From assembly GCF_900184225.1 (NCBI RefSeq), contig NZ_FXWZ01000002.1:643759-707758 (forward strand): a DNA stretch of 64,000 bases. Reading direction: 5' to 3'. The translations under genes were made by a program, and so were the position numbers. Positions 32,658-41,797 of the stretch are shown piece after piece. This DNA comes from Brevibacterium ihuae. GTDB taxonomy: Bacteria > Actinomycetota > Actinomycetes > Actinomycetales > Brevibacteriaceae. The notes under the pieces were generated by a model that was not told the origin of the DNA, did not search any database, and was given only the letters and a program-made list of their open reading frames with translations. Positions within the stretch are counted from its first letter, which is position 1, and every line of letters starts with the position of its first letter.

Positions 32658-33289
32658 AGGATCCGCGCACGCTCAAAGGGGACACTGCGCTGCATCTTCC
32701 CGAATTCGATGCTCCGCCGCCGGACCCCCTCGATCTCATGCGCCGGTGGATCGCCGACGCCGAGGACCGCGACGTGCGCGAACCGAACGCGGCCGTGCTC
32801 GCCACGACCGACGGCACGCGCGTCTCCGCGCGGACCGTGCTCCTCAAGGGCGTGGGTGACGACGGTCCGGAGCTGAGCTTCACCTCGCGCAGCCGCAAGG
32901 GCGCGCAGCTCGCCGCGAACCCCCACGCCGGACTCACCTTCTACTGGCGGGAGACCCTGCAGCAGATCACCGTCGAGGGCAGCATGCGCAGACTCCCCGA
33001 CGACGCCTCGGACGCGGTCTGGGATGCCCGTCCGCGCGGCGCCCGCGCGGCCTCGGCGAGCTCGTCCCAGAGCGCGGAGCTGCACGACGAGGCCGCGCTC
33101 ACCACGACCGCCGGGGAGCTCACCCGCTCCGACGCCCCGATCCCGAGGCCGGAGCACTGGTCGGCATTCGTCCTCGAACCGGACCGGATCGAGTTCTGGC
33201 ACGGCAGCCCCGACCGCCTGCACCGGCGTCTCGAGTACGCACGCACCGCGCCCGGAGCGCAGTGGGGAATCCGCCGCCTCCAGCCCTGA
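32654..33289 (+). CDS. pdxH: pyridoxamine 5'-phosphate oxidase
   Basis: 211 aa FMN-dependent enzyme forming pyridoxal 5'-phosphate. Motifs: FDAPPPDPLDLMRRWIADA, NAAVLATTDGTRVSARTVLLKG, SFTSRSRKGAQLAANPHAGL, and the C-terminal dimer/FMN segment IEFWHGSPDRLHRRLEYAR ending RRLQP, the PdxH signature. ATG 32654 overlaps the hydrolase stop. Length and ends are normal for PdxH. Confidence 0.93.
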   Translation: MKDPRTLKGDTALHLPEFDAPPPDPLDLMRRWIADAEDRDVREPNAAVLATTDGTRVSARTVLLKGVGDDGPELSFTSRSRKGAQLAANPHAGLTFYWRETLQQITVEGSMRRLPDDASDAVWDARPRGARAASASSSQSAELHDEAALTTTAGELTRSDAPIPRPEHWSAFVLEPDRIEFWHGSPDRLHRRLEYARTAPGAQWGIRRLQP

Positions 33290-33331
33290 GGGGTCCGAAC
33301 AGCACGCCGCGTCCGCCGGAGCGGGCCCGGG

Positions 33332-33757
33332 TCAGCGCTCCGAATCGTCGATGTCGAAGTCGGCGAGGGTGGACTCGTACTCGGTGAGACCCTCGTCCTC
33401 GTCACCGCGCGCCTCGGCGAGCCGGTTGGGCGAGGTGTGCCGCCACACCGGGGCGCCGCCGGCGAAGGTCGAGCGCGACAGCACGTTCGACGCCACCGAG
33501 GACACGATGACGAGCGCAAGGATGCCCGAGACCGCCATGAACAGCCGCGTCAGGCTGAACCCGTCCTGCCACAGGGTGTAGATGTAGGCGGCGAGGAGGA
33601 TGAGCGGCATCGCGAGCCCGGTGGCCGGCGAGAACACGTTGATCCGGGAGAGGGCGTCGTTCGCCCGGAACATCGCGAGGGCGCAGATGAGCACGATGAG
33701 GCTGCCGGTGATGCCGAGGGCGCCGACGAGGGTGATCGCGAGGACGTCGGGGATCAT
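33332..33757 (-). CDS. mrpG: Na+(K+)/H+ antiporter subunit G
   Basis: 141 aa. Three membrane helices (LVGALGITGSLIVLICALAM; SPATGLAMPLILLAAYIYTL; FMAVSGILALVIVSSVASNV) with the family core FRANDALSRINVFSPATG; hydrophilic acidic tail. ATG 33757 overlaps mrpF end by one base. Last gene of the mrpA-C-D-E-F-G operon. Subunit of the multi-component cation/proton antiporter for pH and sodium homeostasis. Confidence 0.9.
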   Translation of the reverse strand: MIPDVLAITLVGALGITGSLIVLICALAMFRANDALSRINVFSPATGLAMPLILLAAYIYTLWQDGFSLTRLFMAVSGILALVIVSSVASNVLSRSTFAGGAPVWRHTSPNRLAEARGDEDEGLTEYESTLADFDIDDSER

Positions 33758-34017
33758 CAGCGGTGTCCTCTCGTCTGGATGCGGGACAGTGCGACGGTGG
33801 CGAGGATGCCGAGCATCGACGACAGGAAGATGACGTCGAGCACGATCGAGAGGTCGACGAGCATCGCGATGAAGGTGAGGATGCCGATCGCGGAGAAGTA
33901 CACGAGATCCCCGACGATCGCCCGCGAACCCATGTCCTTCGCGGTGAGCACGCGAGCGAGTCCGACGACGATCGCCAGCGCGAGCAGGATGATGCAGATC
34001 CACAGCACGACGGTCAC
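33757..34017 (-). CDS. mrpF: Na+/H+ antiporter subunit F
   Basis: 86 aa with three helices (VVLWICIILLALAIVVGLAR; VGDLVYFSAIGILTFIAML; LDVIFLSSMLGILATVAL), matching MrpF/MnhF length and the conserved Asp in GDLVYF region. ATG 34017 overlaps the end of mrpE by four bases. Confidence 0.9.
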   Translation of the reverse strand: MTVVLWICIILLALAIVVGLARVLTAKDMGSRAIVGDLVYFSAIGILTFIAMLVDLSIVLDVIFLSSMLGILATVALSRIQTRGHR

Positions 34018-34400
34018 GGCGCTCTCCTCTCCTCGGGTCCGGTCGGCGGCAGATCGCCGGAGCCCCCGCGCGTCATCCGGAGCAGCCGGTCCTCCATGTC
34101 GACGAGGCCGGCGAGGACCTCGTCCTCCGAGTCACCGAAGAGCGCATGGACGAACAGCGTGGGGCGCGAGCGCCCGTCGGCGGCGGCGGATGCCACGACG
34201 AGGGTGCCCGGGGTGATGGTGATCGACGAGGCCATGAGCGTGATCTCCACATCGGTCTCGCAGCGCAGCGGCAGTTCGACGATCATCGGGGAACCGTACT
34301 CACCGGGCTTGAAGACGTGGGCGAGCACATCGACGGTGCCGGAGACGATCTCCTTGCCGATCCACAGGCTGTAGCCGATCACGCGGAACGGATTCATCAT
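34014..34400 (-). CDS. mrpE: Na+/H+ antiporter subunit E
   Basis: 128 aa, shorter than classical MrpE (about 160 aa) because the N-terminal membrane helices are reduced, as in many actinobacterial operons. Keeps YSLWIGKEIVSGTVDVLAHV, LRCETDVEITLMASSITITP, GTLVVAS and TLFVHALFGDSEDEV. ATG 34400 overlaps mrpD stop (ATGA); a second ATG follows directly. Confidence 0.88.
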   Translation of the reverse strand: MMNPFRVIGYSLWIGKEIVSGTVDVLAHVFKPGEYGSPMIVELPLRCETDVEITLMASSITITPGTLVVASAAADGRSRPTLFVHALFGDSEDEVLAGLVDMEDRLLRMTRGGSGDLPPTGPEERRAP

Positions 34401-35914
34401 TGCGTGAGCACCGCCTCGATGTAGGGGGCCGTGTCCATGAGGTCGGCCGCCGCCCTCTCGGTGACCGTGAACAGCACGTCCGGGAACAGGAACAGGCCGA
34501 CCGACAGCGCGATCATCACGGTCCCCGGCAGGAGCAGCTTCGTCCGGATCCGCACGGAGTCGTCGAGCGCGGTGAGGGGGGCGCGACCGGTGCTCACCGA
34601 ATCCGGGTGGTAGTGGGTCATCGGCTCGCCCCAGAAGGAGTTCGCCCACAGCCGCTGGAGTGCGAGCAGGCTGATGATCGAGCCGAGCACGACCGCCCCG
34701 ATGAGCACGGGGCCGAGCACCGACTCGTCCGCGGCCGAGGCCCGGATGAGGCCGATCTTGCCCCACACACCGGAGGTGATGGGCAGTCCGATGAGCGAGA
34801 ACAGGCCGAGCACCATGAGGACGGTCGCCCAGCGCTCCCGTCCGGCCAGGCCGGAGAGCTTCTTGAACGCACCGGTGCCGTAGGTCTGCTCGACGGCTCC
34901 CATGGTGAGCAACAGGCCCGCCATGGTGATGATGTGGTGCACGAGGTAGAACGTCCCTGCGGACAGCGCGACCGCCGTCATGAGCACGACGCCGATGAGG
35001 ATGTGGCCGACACCGGACACCATCTGGAACGCGAAGACGTTGCGGACCCGGATCTCGCCGAACGCCGACAGCCCCGAGGTGACGATGGTGAGCACGACGA
35101 TGACCGCGACGACCCACGACCACGCAGGAGGCTCCTCGAACACCGAGGAGTACACCCGGTAGATCGCGTAGAGCGCGACCTTGGAGTGCAGCGCGGAGAA
35201 GAGCGCCATCATGCCGGCCGAGGTGTTCGGGTAGCTGCGGACGAGCCAGCCGTGGACCGGCACGACGCCCGCCTTGACGCACAGCGCCACAAGGACGATC
35301 CCGACCGCGAGCTGACCGGCCGGGGGGATCTCCGGCATCTCGGCGATGATCGCGAGATTGACCGAGCCGAGCGCGCCGTAGACGAACCCGACGCCGATGA
35401 GGAGGATCGTCGAGGTCAGGAGGTTGACCATGACGAACATCCGGCCCACCCCGAGCCGGCGCCACGTCCCGGTCACCGCGATGAGCGCGTACGAGGGCAG
35501 GACCATGACCTCGACGAACACGAAGAGGTTGAAGAGATCGCCGGTGAGGATCGCGCCGTAGACCCCGGCGAGCATCATGATGATGAGCGCCGGCACGAAC
35601 CGGTACTGATCCTCGCCGGTCGCGATGAGGAACCACGAGCAGACGAGTGCGCCGATCGAGGTGATCGTCAGGAGCAGCGCCGCGAAGGTGTCGGAGGCGA
35701 ACGGGATCGCCAGACCGTCGACGAATCCGCCGACCGAGTGCGCGATCACCGGCTCGCGCGTGTGCAGAGCGAGCAGCACGATCCCGAAGACCGCGACGAA
35801 CCCCGGGATCCCGATGAGGAGGATCCGGTCGAGCAGTCGCGAGCGGACGATCGTGCTCAGCGCCGAGGCGCCCAGGGGCACCGCGATGATGAGGAGGAGC
35901 AGGGCCGGGTTCAC
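34397..35914 (-). CDS. mrpD: Na+/H+ antiporter subunit D
   Basis: 505 aa proton-translocating subunit homologous to NuoM/N. About 14 helices; conserved Glu in the region LFNLFVFVEVMVLPSYALIA and Lys in ALCVKAGVVPVHGWL, plus ALHSKVALYAIYR and GLPITSGVWGKIGL. The GTG at 35914 overlaps the mrpC stop (GTGA), which defines the start; the longer open frame upstream runs antiparallel to nothing but through mrpC in another frame and is not real. Confidence 0.9.
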   Translation of the reverse strand: MNPALLLLIIAVPLGASALSTIVRSRLLDRILLIGIPGFVAVFGIVLLALHTREPVIAHSVGGFVDGLAIPFASDTFAALLLTITSIGALVCSWFLIATGEDQYRFVPALIIMMLAGVYGAILTGDLFNLFVFVEVMVLPSYALIAVTGTWRRLGVGRMFVMVNLLTSTILLIGVGFVYGALGSVNLAIIAEMPEIPPAGQLAVGIVLVALCVKAGVVPVHGWLVRSYPNTSAGMMALFSALHSKVALYAIYRVYSSVFEEPPAWSWVVAVIVVLTIVTSGLSAFGEIRVRNVFAFQMVSGVGHILIGVVLMTAVALSAGTFYLVHHIITMAGLLLTMGAVEQTYGTGAFKKLSGLAGRERWATVLMVLGLFSLIGLPITSGVWGKIGLIRASAADESVLGPVLIGAVVLGSIISLLALQRLWANSFWGEPMTHYHPDSVSTGRAPLTALDDSVRIRTKLLLPGTVMIALSVGLFLFPDVLFTVTERAAADLMDTAPYIEAVLTQ

Positions 35915-36243
35915 TGTTCGCGGGCCTCCCCCGTGTTCGGCGGCGTGTGCTGATCGTCGTCGTGGCCGAGCACCGCCATCGCGAGCATGAAGATCGTGAT
36001 CGCGAGCGTGATGACGATGGCCGTGAGGACGAAGGCCTGCGGCAGCGGGTCGGCGGCGGTCGCGGGATCCATCCGGCCCTCGAGCGGCTCGCCCCGCCAC
36101 GCCGACACGCCGGAGGCGAGGAGCGCGAAGTTCGCGGCATGGGAGATGAGCGTGAGGCCGAACACGGCCCGGACCATGGAGCGCTGCAGGAGCAGGTAGA
36201 CCCCTCCGGCCACGAGGACGCCGACGGTGAGTGCAAGGATCAT
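35911..36243 (-). CDS. mrpC: Na+/H+ antiporter subunit C
   Basis: 110 aa, NuoK-like, three helices: ILALTVGVLVAGGVYLLLQR, RAVFGLTLISHAANFALLAS and LTAIVITLAITIFMLAMAVL, with the family motif DPLPQALVLTAIVI (here PLPQAFVLTAIVIT). ATG 36243 overlaps the mrpA stop by four bases. Confidence 0.9.
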   Translation of the reverse strand: MILALTVGVLVAGGVYLLLQRSMVRAVFGLTLISHAANFALLASGVSAWRGEPLEGRMDPATAADPLPQAFVLTAIVITLAITIFMLAMAVLGHDDDQHTPPNTGEAREQ

Positions 36244-39200
36244 CGGTCGCCACGCTCCTGGTGCTGTTCGCCGGTCGCCATGTGCCGCGAGCGGACTCCG
36301 AGCTTCCGCTTCCGATCCCCCTGGGCGAGCGCGCGCGCATGGGGGCGCTCGCCGCGCGTCGCATCGAGCGGGCCGGCGAGCTCGCCGTACATCATCTCGT
36401 CGGCGCGCTCGCGCGTCCCCTCGAAGGGCGTCTCGGCGTCGACGTCGCGCTGCATCTGACCGTCGACGAGGACGTCGTCGCCGGCCGGGGTGAACGCGGA
36501 GTCCGAGGTGCCCAGCAGATTGAAGGACACGAGGATGAGACCGAGCACCGCCATGTACACGCCGACGTCGAAGAGCATCGACGTCGTGAGGTGCACGCCG
36601 AACAGGTAGCCGTGGATCGGCTCGAGGAAGGATCCCGCGAAGATCAGACCGACGAAGCCGGTGAGCACCGCGACCATGACGCCGCCGCCGATGAGGATGA
36701 GCGGGGCCCGCGGCGGTCCGATCGCCCGGTCCTTCGAAGTCGACATGTAGAGGATGCCGACGATCGCGGAGCCGACGAGGGCTGCGATGAAGCCGCCGCC
36801 CGGCTCATTGTGCCCGCGCCAGAAGATCAGCGCCGAGGAGATCGCGAGGATCGGGCCGAGCACGCGCGCCATGAGCTGCATCGGGATGACGTTGGGCCAC
36901 GCCACCATGACCGCCCGATGGGCGACGGACCCGCGGGGGCGGAGGCTGACCCACGGGGTGCGCGGCACCTCGGGGATGTCGGCGGCCGGCGGGTCGATGA
37001 ACTTGTCGCGCACCGAGGACAGCACCGCGACGATCGCGATGCCGGCCATACCGAGCACCGTGAGCTCGCCGAGCGTATCGAGTGCGCGGAACTCCACGAG
37101 GATGGTGTTGACGATGTTCGAGCCGCCGCTGATCTCGGGAGCCTCGTTGAGGTAGTAGAGCGCGATCTCGGACCGCTCGCGGCGACCGGTCATCACCCAC
37201 ACCGCGAGCCCGACGGCGGCGCCGACGAACACCGCGAAGATCCCCCGCCGGGTCTGGGTGCGCTTGCGGTACCGCCAGAAGGTGCGGGGCAGCTTCTGGA
37301 GCACGAGCATGATGACGATGATCGTCATCGCCTCGACGAGCAGCTGGGTGAGCGTGACGTCGGGGGCGCCGAGCGCCATGATCTGGACGGTCGCGAGGAT
37401 GCCGACCGCGGAGAGTGCGACGGTGGCGGTCATCCGCGAGCGGGCGAAGCACACCGCGAGGACGGAGACGGTGATGAGGACGAAGAGCACGAGGTCGATC
37501 GGCCGGGAGAGGTTCGGCTGCACCGGCGGCAGTCCCGGCCCGAGGCCGATGGCGAGCGCCCCGCCGAAGATCACGAGCGCGAGGAGGCCGAGGACCGCGC
37601 GGATGTGCGGGGCGGCCCGCACCGGGGCGACGATGCCGCTGGCGGCACGGCCGGCGACCTCGAGGCCGCGGGTAATGCCGCTGATGACGTCGGCGCCGTC
37701 GAACGGCAGGCGGGCGCGCATGAAGAACGGCCACACCCGGCGACGGGCGAGGATGATGAGGATGCCCGCGGCGATGATGAGCGCGGAGGCGATGAGCTCC
37801 GGCGTGATCCCGTGCCACAGCACGAAGTGCGGGTGCGGATCGGTGCCCGGCAGCGCGGCGGTGATCGCGGGCACGACGAGCTTCTCGACCTGCGGGAGCA
37901 TGAACGCGAGCGGCACCGAAGCGAGGATCGGCAGTGCGGCGAAGGTGAGCATGACGCCGTCGGTGTGTCCGAGCGCCTCGCGGTCCGGCTCGTCCCCGTC
38001 GACGAAGGCCCCGAAGACGACCTTGGCGCAGTAGGCGAAGGTGAGCACCGAGGCGGCGGCACCGGCGATGAGCGCGGCCCAGCCGGTCCACGCCGCACCG
38101 GGCGCCTCGCCGAGGGCCATGAACACCGTCTCCTTCGAGGCGAAGCCGAGGAGCGGCGGGATGCCGGCCATCGAGGCGGTGCCGATGATCGTCACGGCGA
38201 ACGCCACGGGAGAGACGCGGTACAGCTGGGGGATCTTCCCGAAGTCCCGGGTGTGGGCGATGTGGTCGACGACGCCGACCATCATGAACAGACCGGACTT
38301 GAAGAGCGCGTGGGCGATGACGTGGAGGACCGCGGCGCCGAGCGCGAGCTCGGTGCCGACACCGATCGCGGCGACGATGAGGCCGAGCTGGCTCACCGTC
38401 GAGTAGGCCATGAGCTTCTTGAGGTCGACCTGGTTGAGGGCGAACCAGCCGCCGATCGCGGTGGTGATGATCCCGGCGACGATGAGCAGCGCATTCCACG
38501 CCGGCGTCGAGTGGAAGGCGGGGCTGAACCGGATGAGGAGGAAGATGCCGGCCTTGACCACGGCTGCGGCGTGGAGGTACGCGCTCACCGGGGTGGCGGC
38601 GGCCATCGCGTCCGGGAGCCAGGAGTGGAACGGGAACTGCGCGGACTTCGTCATCGCGGCGATCGCGACGAGGAGCGCGATCGTCGTGGTGAAGGTCGGG
38701 TCGGTGCCCCAGACCTCATGGGTGAGGGCCTCGCGGATGCCGGTCGAACCGGTGCGGGCGACGATGAAGCCGATCGCGACGAGGAGCGCGAGGCCGCCGA
38801 TGAAGGTGATGAACATCGTCCGCAGCGAGGCGGGATGGGCGGCCGTGCCGGAGCGGGCGATGAGCATGAACGACGCGAGCGAGGTGATCTCCCACGCGAT
38901 GAACAGAACGAAGAGGTCGTCGGTGAGGACGAGGACGACCATCGCGAAGGTGAAGGTCGCCATGAGCCAGTAGAAGCTCAGGTTCGGCCCCGGCGACAGG
39001 TAGGCCGTCGAGTAGAAGAGGACGAACGCTCCGATGACGAGGGCGATGAGGGTGAAGACGACCCCGATCCCGTCGACGCTGAAGGCGAGGGCGACGTCGA
39101 GGCTCGGTGCCCAGCGGACCGTCTGCTCCACCGTGCCGCCGGCGACGACCTCGGAGACGGCGGGCAGGAAGGCGAGCGCTGCGCCGAGGTAGGCGGCTCC

Positions 39201-39296
39201 GAGGAGCCATCCGGCGTGCCGTCCGAGCCCAGCGGTGATGAGCGGGGTGAGGACGACGAGGGCTGCGAGGATGCCCACGGTCACGATGATCGTCAT
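36240..39296 (-). CDS. mrpA: Na+/H+ antiporter subunit A fused to subunit B
   Basis: 1018 aa. N-terminal 2/3 is a NuoL-like MrpA (FYWLMATFTFAMVVLVLTDD; KSAQFPFHSWLPDAMAAATP; HVIAHALFKSGLFMMVG), followed by the DUF4040 region, then an MrpB domain (RGSVAHRAVMVAWPNVIPMQ; EPGGGFIAALVGSAIVGILY), so A and B are one polypeptide, explaining the absence of a separate mrpB. ATG 39296 with an upstream GGAG is preferred; GTG 39338 would add 14 residues without homology. First gene of the operon. Confidence 0.9.
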   Translation of the reverse strand: MTIIVTVGILAALVVLTPLITAGLGRHAGWLLGAAYLGAALAFLPAVSEVVAGGTVEQTVRWAPSLDVALAFSVDGIGVVFTLIALVIGAFVLFYSTAYLSPGPNLSFYWLMATFTFAMVVLVLTDDLFVLFIAWEITSLASFMLIARSGTAAHPASLRTMFITFIGGLALLVAIGFIVARTGSTGIREALTHEVWGTDPTFTTTIALLVAIAAMTKSAQFPFHSWLPDAMAAATPVSAYLHAAAVVKAGIFLLIRFSPAFHSTPAWNALLIVAGIITTAIGGWFALNQVDLKKLMAYSTVSQLGLIVAAIGVGTELALGAAVLHVIAHALFKSGLFMMVGVVDHIAHTRDFGKIPQLYRVSPVAFAVTIIGTASMAGIPPLLGFASKETVFMALGEAPGAAWTGWAALIAGAAASVLTFAYCAKVVFGAFVDGDEPDREALGHTDGVMLTFAALPILASVPLAFMLPQVEKLVVPAITAALPGTDPHPHFVLWHGITPELIASALIIAAGILIILARRRVWPFFMRARLPFDGADVISGITRGLEVAGRAASGIVAPVRAAPHIRAVLGLLALVIFGGALAIGLGPGLPPVQPNLSRPIDLVLFVLITVSVLAVCFARSRMTATVALSAVGILATVQIMALGAPDVTLTQLLVEAMTIIVIMLVLQKLPRTFWRYRKRTQTRRGIFAVFVGAAVGLAVWVMTGRRERSEIALYYLNEAPEISGGSNIVNTILVEFRALDTLGELTVLGMAGIAIVAVLSSVRDKFIDPPAADIPEVPRTPWVSLRPRGSVAHRAVMVAWPNVIPMQLMARVLGPILAISSALIFWRGHNEPGGGFIAALVGSAIVGILYMSTSKDRAIGPPRAPLILIGGGVMVAVLTGFVGLIFAGSFLEPIHGYLFGVHLTTSMLFDVGVYMAVLGLILVSFNLLGTSDSAFTPAGDDVLVDGQMQRDVDAETPFEGTRERADEMMYGELAGPLDATRGERPHARALAQGDRKRKLGVRSRHMATGEQHQERGDR

Positions 39297-39372
39297 GGGC
39301 GCGCCGCTCCGTTCCGGCGCTGCCGGGCCCGCGTGCACCTGAGGGTCCCGACCATCGCCTTCATGGTTGTCG

Positions 39373-39402
39373 ATCCTAGCGAAGATGAACGATCGTCAGC
39401 AA
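39373..39402 (-). promoter_or_regulatory. probable promoter of the mrp operon
   Basis: On the minus strand, TTGCTG (39402-39397) and TAGGAT (39378-39373) separated by 18 bp, a good actinobacterial sigma-70-type match. Transcription would begin about 70 bases upstream of mrpA. ACCATG/CATGGT words flank it. Confidence 0.5.
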
Positions 39403-39498
39403 AACCATGAACGGCGATAGTGAGTCGGGAAACCGACCCGGCCGTGCAGCACCCGAGCCGCTCCCGGCTCGCCCCCGACGCGTCTAGGCTGGTGGCCC

Positions 39499-40596
39499 AT
39501 GAGGCTGTTCTTCGATGCGCGATTCACCCGCACCGGGCACCACGACGGGATCTCCCGCTACGGCTCGTGCCTGCTCGAAGCTCTCCTGCGCGCCGCGCAC
39601 GGCACCGAGGTCGAGGTCACCGCGATCGTCCACGACGAGGAGCAGCTCGCGCTGCTCCCGGACACCGAGTTCGTCGTGCTCAACCACCCGATGGCTCCGG
39701 CAGAGCTCGCCATCGCGCGCCGGCTCGATGCGCTCGGCGCCGATGTCGTGTTCTCCCCCATGCAGGTCATGGGGTCCTGGGGGCGCGACTATGCGCTCGT
39801 CCTCACCCTCCACGACCTCATCTACTATTCCCATCCGCAGCCTCCCCGCGACCTGCCCGCCGCGGTCCGCGGGATCTGGCGGCTCTATCACCGGGCGTAC
39901 TGGCCGCAGCGGGTGCTGCTCGACCGGGCGGACGCCGTCGCGGTGGTGAGCCGGACGACGGCCGAGCTCGTCGCCCGGCACCGGCTCACCCGGCGGCCGG
40001 TCCACGTCGTGTCGAACGCCGCAGCTCCCCCGCCCGCGCTGCCGGATCGCCCGAGCGGGCACGATGCCCGCTCGCTCGTCTACATGGGCGCCTTCCTGCC
40101 CTACAAGAACGTCGAGGCGCTCATCCGCGCGCTCGCGCATCTTCCGGGGTACACGCTCCATCTCACGAGCCGCATCGATCCCGCCCGGGAGCGCGCGCTG
40201 CGGGCCCTCGTCCCCGATCGCGCACGAGTCGTCTTCCATCGCGGGGTGAGCGACGCGGAGTACGCGGCGCTCCTCGACTCCGCGACGGCACTCGTCACCG
40301 CATCGCTCGACGAGGGGTTCGGACTGCCGGTGGTCGAGGCGATGGCACGCGGCGTGCCGGTGGCGGTAAGCGAGCTGCCGATCTTCCGCGAGCTCGCCGA
40401 CGGTGTGGCCGAGTTCTTCGATCCGCACGATCCGGCCGACATCGCCCGGGCGGTGACCCGGCTCGCGGACCCGGAGGTCTGGGCGGACCGTGCCGCTGCG
40501 GCCCCGGTGCGGGCTGCGGAGTTCTCGTGGGACCGTTCCGCCCACGTGCTCCTCGAGCTCGCGCGCACCCTGCACGCCGAGCGGACCGCCGGCTGA
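39499..40596 (+). CDS. glycosyltransferase family 4 (GT-B fold)
   Basis: 365 aa. N-terminal domain begins MRLFFDARFTRTGHHDGISR; the C-terminal nucleotide-sugar domain has SLVYMGAFLPYKNVEALIRA and the E-x7-E motif DEGFGLPVVEAMARGVPVAV. No membrane segment; probably peripheral at the membrane, transferring a sugar from a nucleotide donor to a glycolipid or glycan. It stands alone, divergent from mrp, so acceptor and donor are unknown. Confidence 0.87.
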   Translation: MRLFFDARFTRTGHHDGISRYGSCLLEALLRAAHGTEVEVTAIVHDEEQLALLPDTEFVVLNHPMAPAELAIARRLDALGADVVFSPMQVMGSWGRDYALVLTLHDLIYYSHPQPPRDLPAAVRGIWRLYHRAYWPQRVLLDRADAVAVVSRTTAELVARHRLTRRPVHVVSNAAAPPPALPDRPSGHDARSLVYMGAFLPYKNVEALIRALAHLPGYTLHLTSRIDPARERALRALVPDRARVVFHRGVSDAEYAALLDSATALVTASLDEGFGLPVVEAMARGVPVAVSELPIFRELADGVAEFFDPHDPADIARAVTRLADPEVWADRAAAAPVRAAEFSWDRSAHVLLELARTLHAERTAG

Positions 40597-40607
40597 GCCG
40601 ACGTCGC

Positions 40608-40654
40608 GCTGTCGCTCGTGCACGACACCGTCATCGAGCTGTCGCTCGTGCACG
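40608..40654. repeat. 17-bp direct repeat downstream of the glycosyltransferase
   Basis: GCTGTCGCTCGTGCACG at 40608-40624 and again at 40638-40654, in the 147-bp gap between the convergent glycosyltransferase and phosphatase genes. A further partial copy (ATCGCTCGTG) follows near 40659. Could be slippage or part of a termination structure. Confidence 0.7.
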
Positions 40655-40743
40655 GAAATCGCTCGTGGGATCAAGCAGGAATGGCAGGTGGACGCTCAAC
40701 CGCTGGCAGCGATGGGTCCGGAGGGTGTGTCGCAGGAATGCGC

Positions 40744-41364
40744 TCAGGCCACTGCGGCCGGATCGGAGCTCGCTCCCCAGGAGCGCAGCACCCAGGTGTC
40801 GCGCCGCGGGGTGAGCACGCCGTAGCCGCAGTTCGCCATGACGCCGAGGAAGCCCGCCCCCTCCCGGCCGAGCCCGAGCAGTTCCTCGGCCGCACCGCGG
40901 AGCACCGCTCCGTGGGCGACGATCGCGAGGGTCTCGTCCTCACCCGCGGCGGCGACGATGTCCCGGATCGCGGTGACGACGCGGGCCGACGACTCGCGGC
41001 GGCTCTCCCCGCCCGGCGGCCGCATGTCCGCTCCGGAGAACCAGGCGGCGAGCTCCTCGGGCCAGATCCCGGCGATCTCGTCCCGAGTGCGGCCCTGCCA
41101 CTCCCCGACGGAGATCTCCCGCAGCCGGACATCGAACTCGAGGCCCGCTCCCGTGGCGGCCGAGAGGGCCTCGGCCGTCTCATGCGCCCGCCGGAGGTCG
41201 GAGGACACGATCCGGTCGATGCCGGAGGCGCTGAGGGCCTGCGCGGCGGCCTCCGCCTGCAACCTCCCGAGCGCGTTGAGCGGGATGTCCTCCTGGCCCT
41301 GGAAGCGGCCCTCGGCGTTGTAGTCGGTCTGTCCGTGGCGCAGCAGGATGATCGCGGCGACCAC
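40744..41364 (-). CDS. histidine phosphatase family protein (phosphoglycerate-mutase-like)
   Basis: 206 aa. Catalytic LLRHGQTDYNAEGRFQGQED at the N-terminus, SSDLRRAHETAEAL, the proton donor Glu in REISVGEWQGRT, and the second catalytic His in AIVAHGAVLRG. Lies three bases downstream of rsfS, so co-transcribed with the nadD/rsfS block; in Actinobacteria this gene regularly sits here. Broad-specificity phosphatase; substrate unknown. Confidence 0.88.
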   Translation of the reverse strand: MVAAIILLRHGQTDYNAEGRFQGQEDIPLNALGRLQAEAAAQALSASGIDRIVSSDLRRAHETAEALSAATGAGLEFDVRLREISVGEWQGRTRDEIAGIWPEELAAWFSGADMRPPGGESRRESSARVVTAIRDIVAAAGEDETLAIVAHGAVLRGAAEELLGLGREGAGFLGVMANCGYGVLTPRRDTWVLRSWGASSDPAAVA

Positions 41365-41367
41365 GGC

Positions 41368-41772
41368 TCAGTCCTCCCCGGCGGCGGACGCGTCGGTCCC
41401 GACCGCGGCCGGTGCGAGAGCGAGGTCGACGACGGGGCAGTCGCTCCACAGCCGCTCGAGGGCGTAGAACTGCCGGTCCTCCTCGGTGAAGACGTGGACG
41501 ACGATGTCGTCGAAGTCGATGAGGATCCAGTGGCCCTCGCCGCTGCCCTCGCGGCGCACGCGCTTGACCCCATGCTCCTTGAGAAGGGACTCCTCGATCG
41601 CGTCGACGATCGCGCGCACCTGGCGCTCGTTGCTCGCCGAGACGATGACGAAGATGTCGGTGAGCGCAAGCTGAGCGCTGACGTCGAGGCCGACGATGTC
41701 GGTCCCGAGCTTGTCGGCGGCCGTCGCGGCGGCGGTTCGAGCGAGTGCGGTGGCTTCGGGGGTTGCCGGCAC
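41368..41772 (-). CDS. rsfS: ribosomal silencing factor RsfS
   Basis: 134 aa Iojap family. DKLGTDIVGLDVSAQLALTD, IFVIVSASNERQVRAIVDAI, HWILIDFDDIVVHVFTEEDR and FYALERLWSDCP are the conserved segments that bind L14 and block subunit joining in starvation. Ends with a short Ala/Gly/Glu tail. Located, as usual, after nadD with one intervening gene. Confidence 0.93.
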   Translation of the reverse strand: MPATPEATALARTAAATAADKLGTDIVGLDVSAQLALTDIFVIVSASNERQVRAIVDAIEESLLKEHGVKRVRREGSGEGHWILIDFDDIVVHVFTEEDRQFYALERLWSDCPVVDLALAPAAVGTDASAAGED

Positions 41773-41797
41773 GCAGATCCTTTCGGTGGCGTTCGGT

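Noticed and set aside
36231..39410. Very long plus-strand open frame (1059 codons) opposite mrpA
   Set aside because: Composition is Arg/Asp/Glu/His-rich without any motif, the expected antisense reading of a membrane-protein gene in high-GC DNA; mrpA on the other strand has full family homology.
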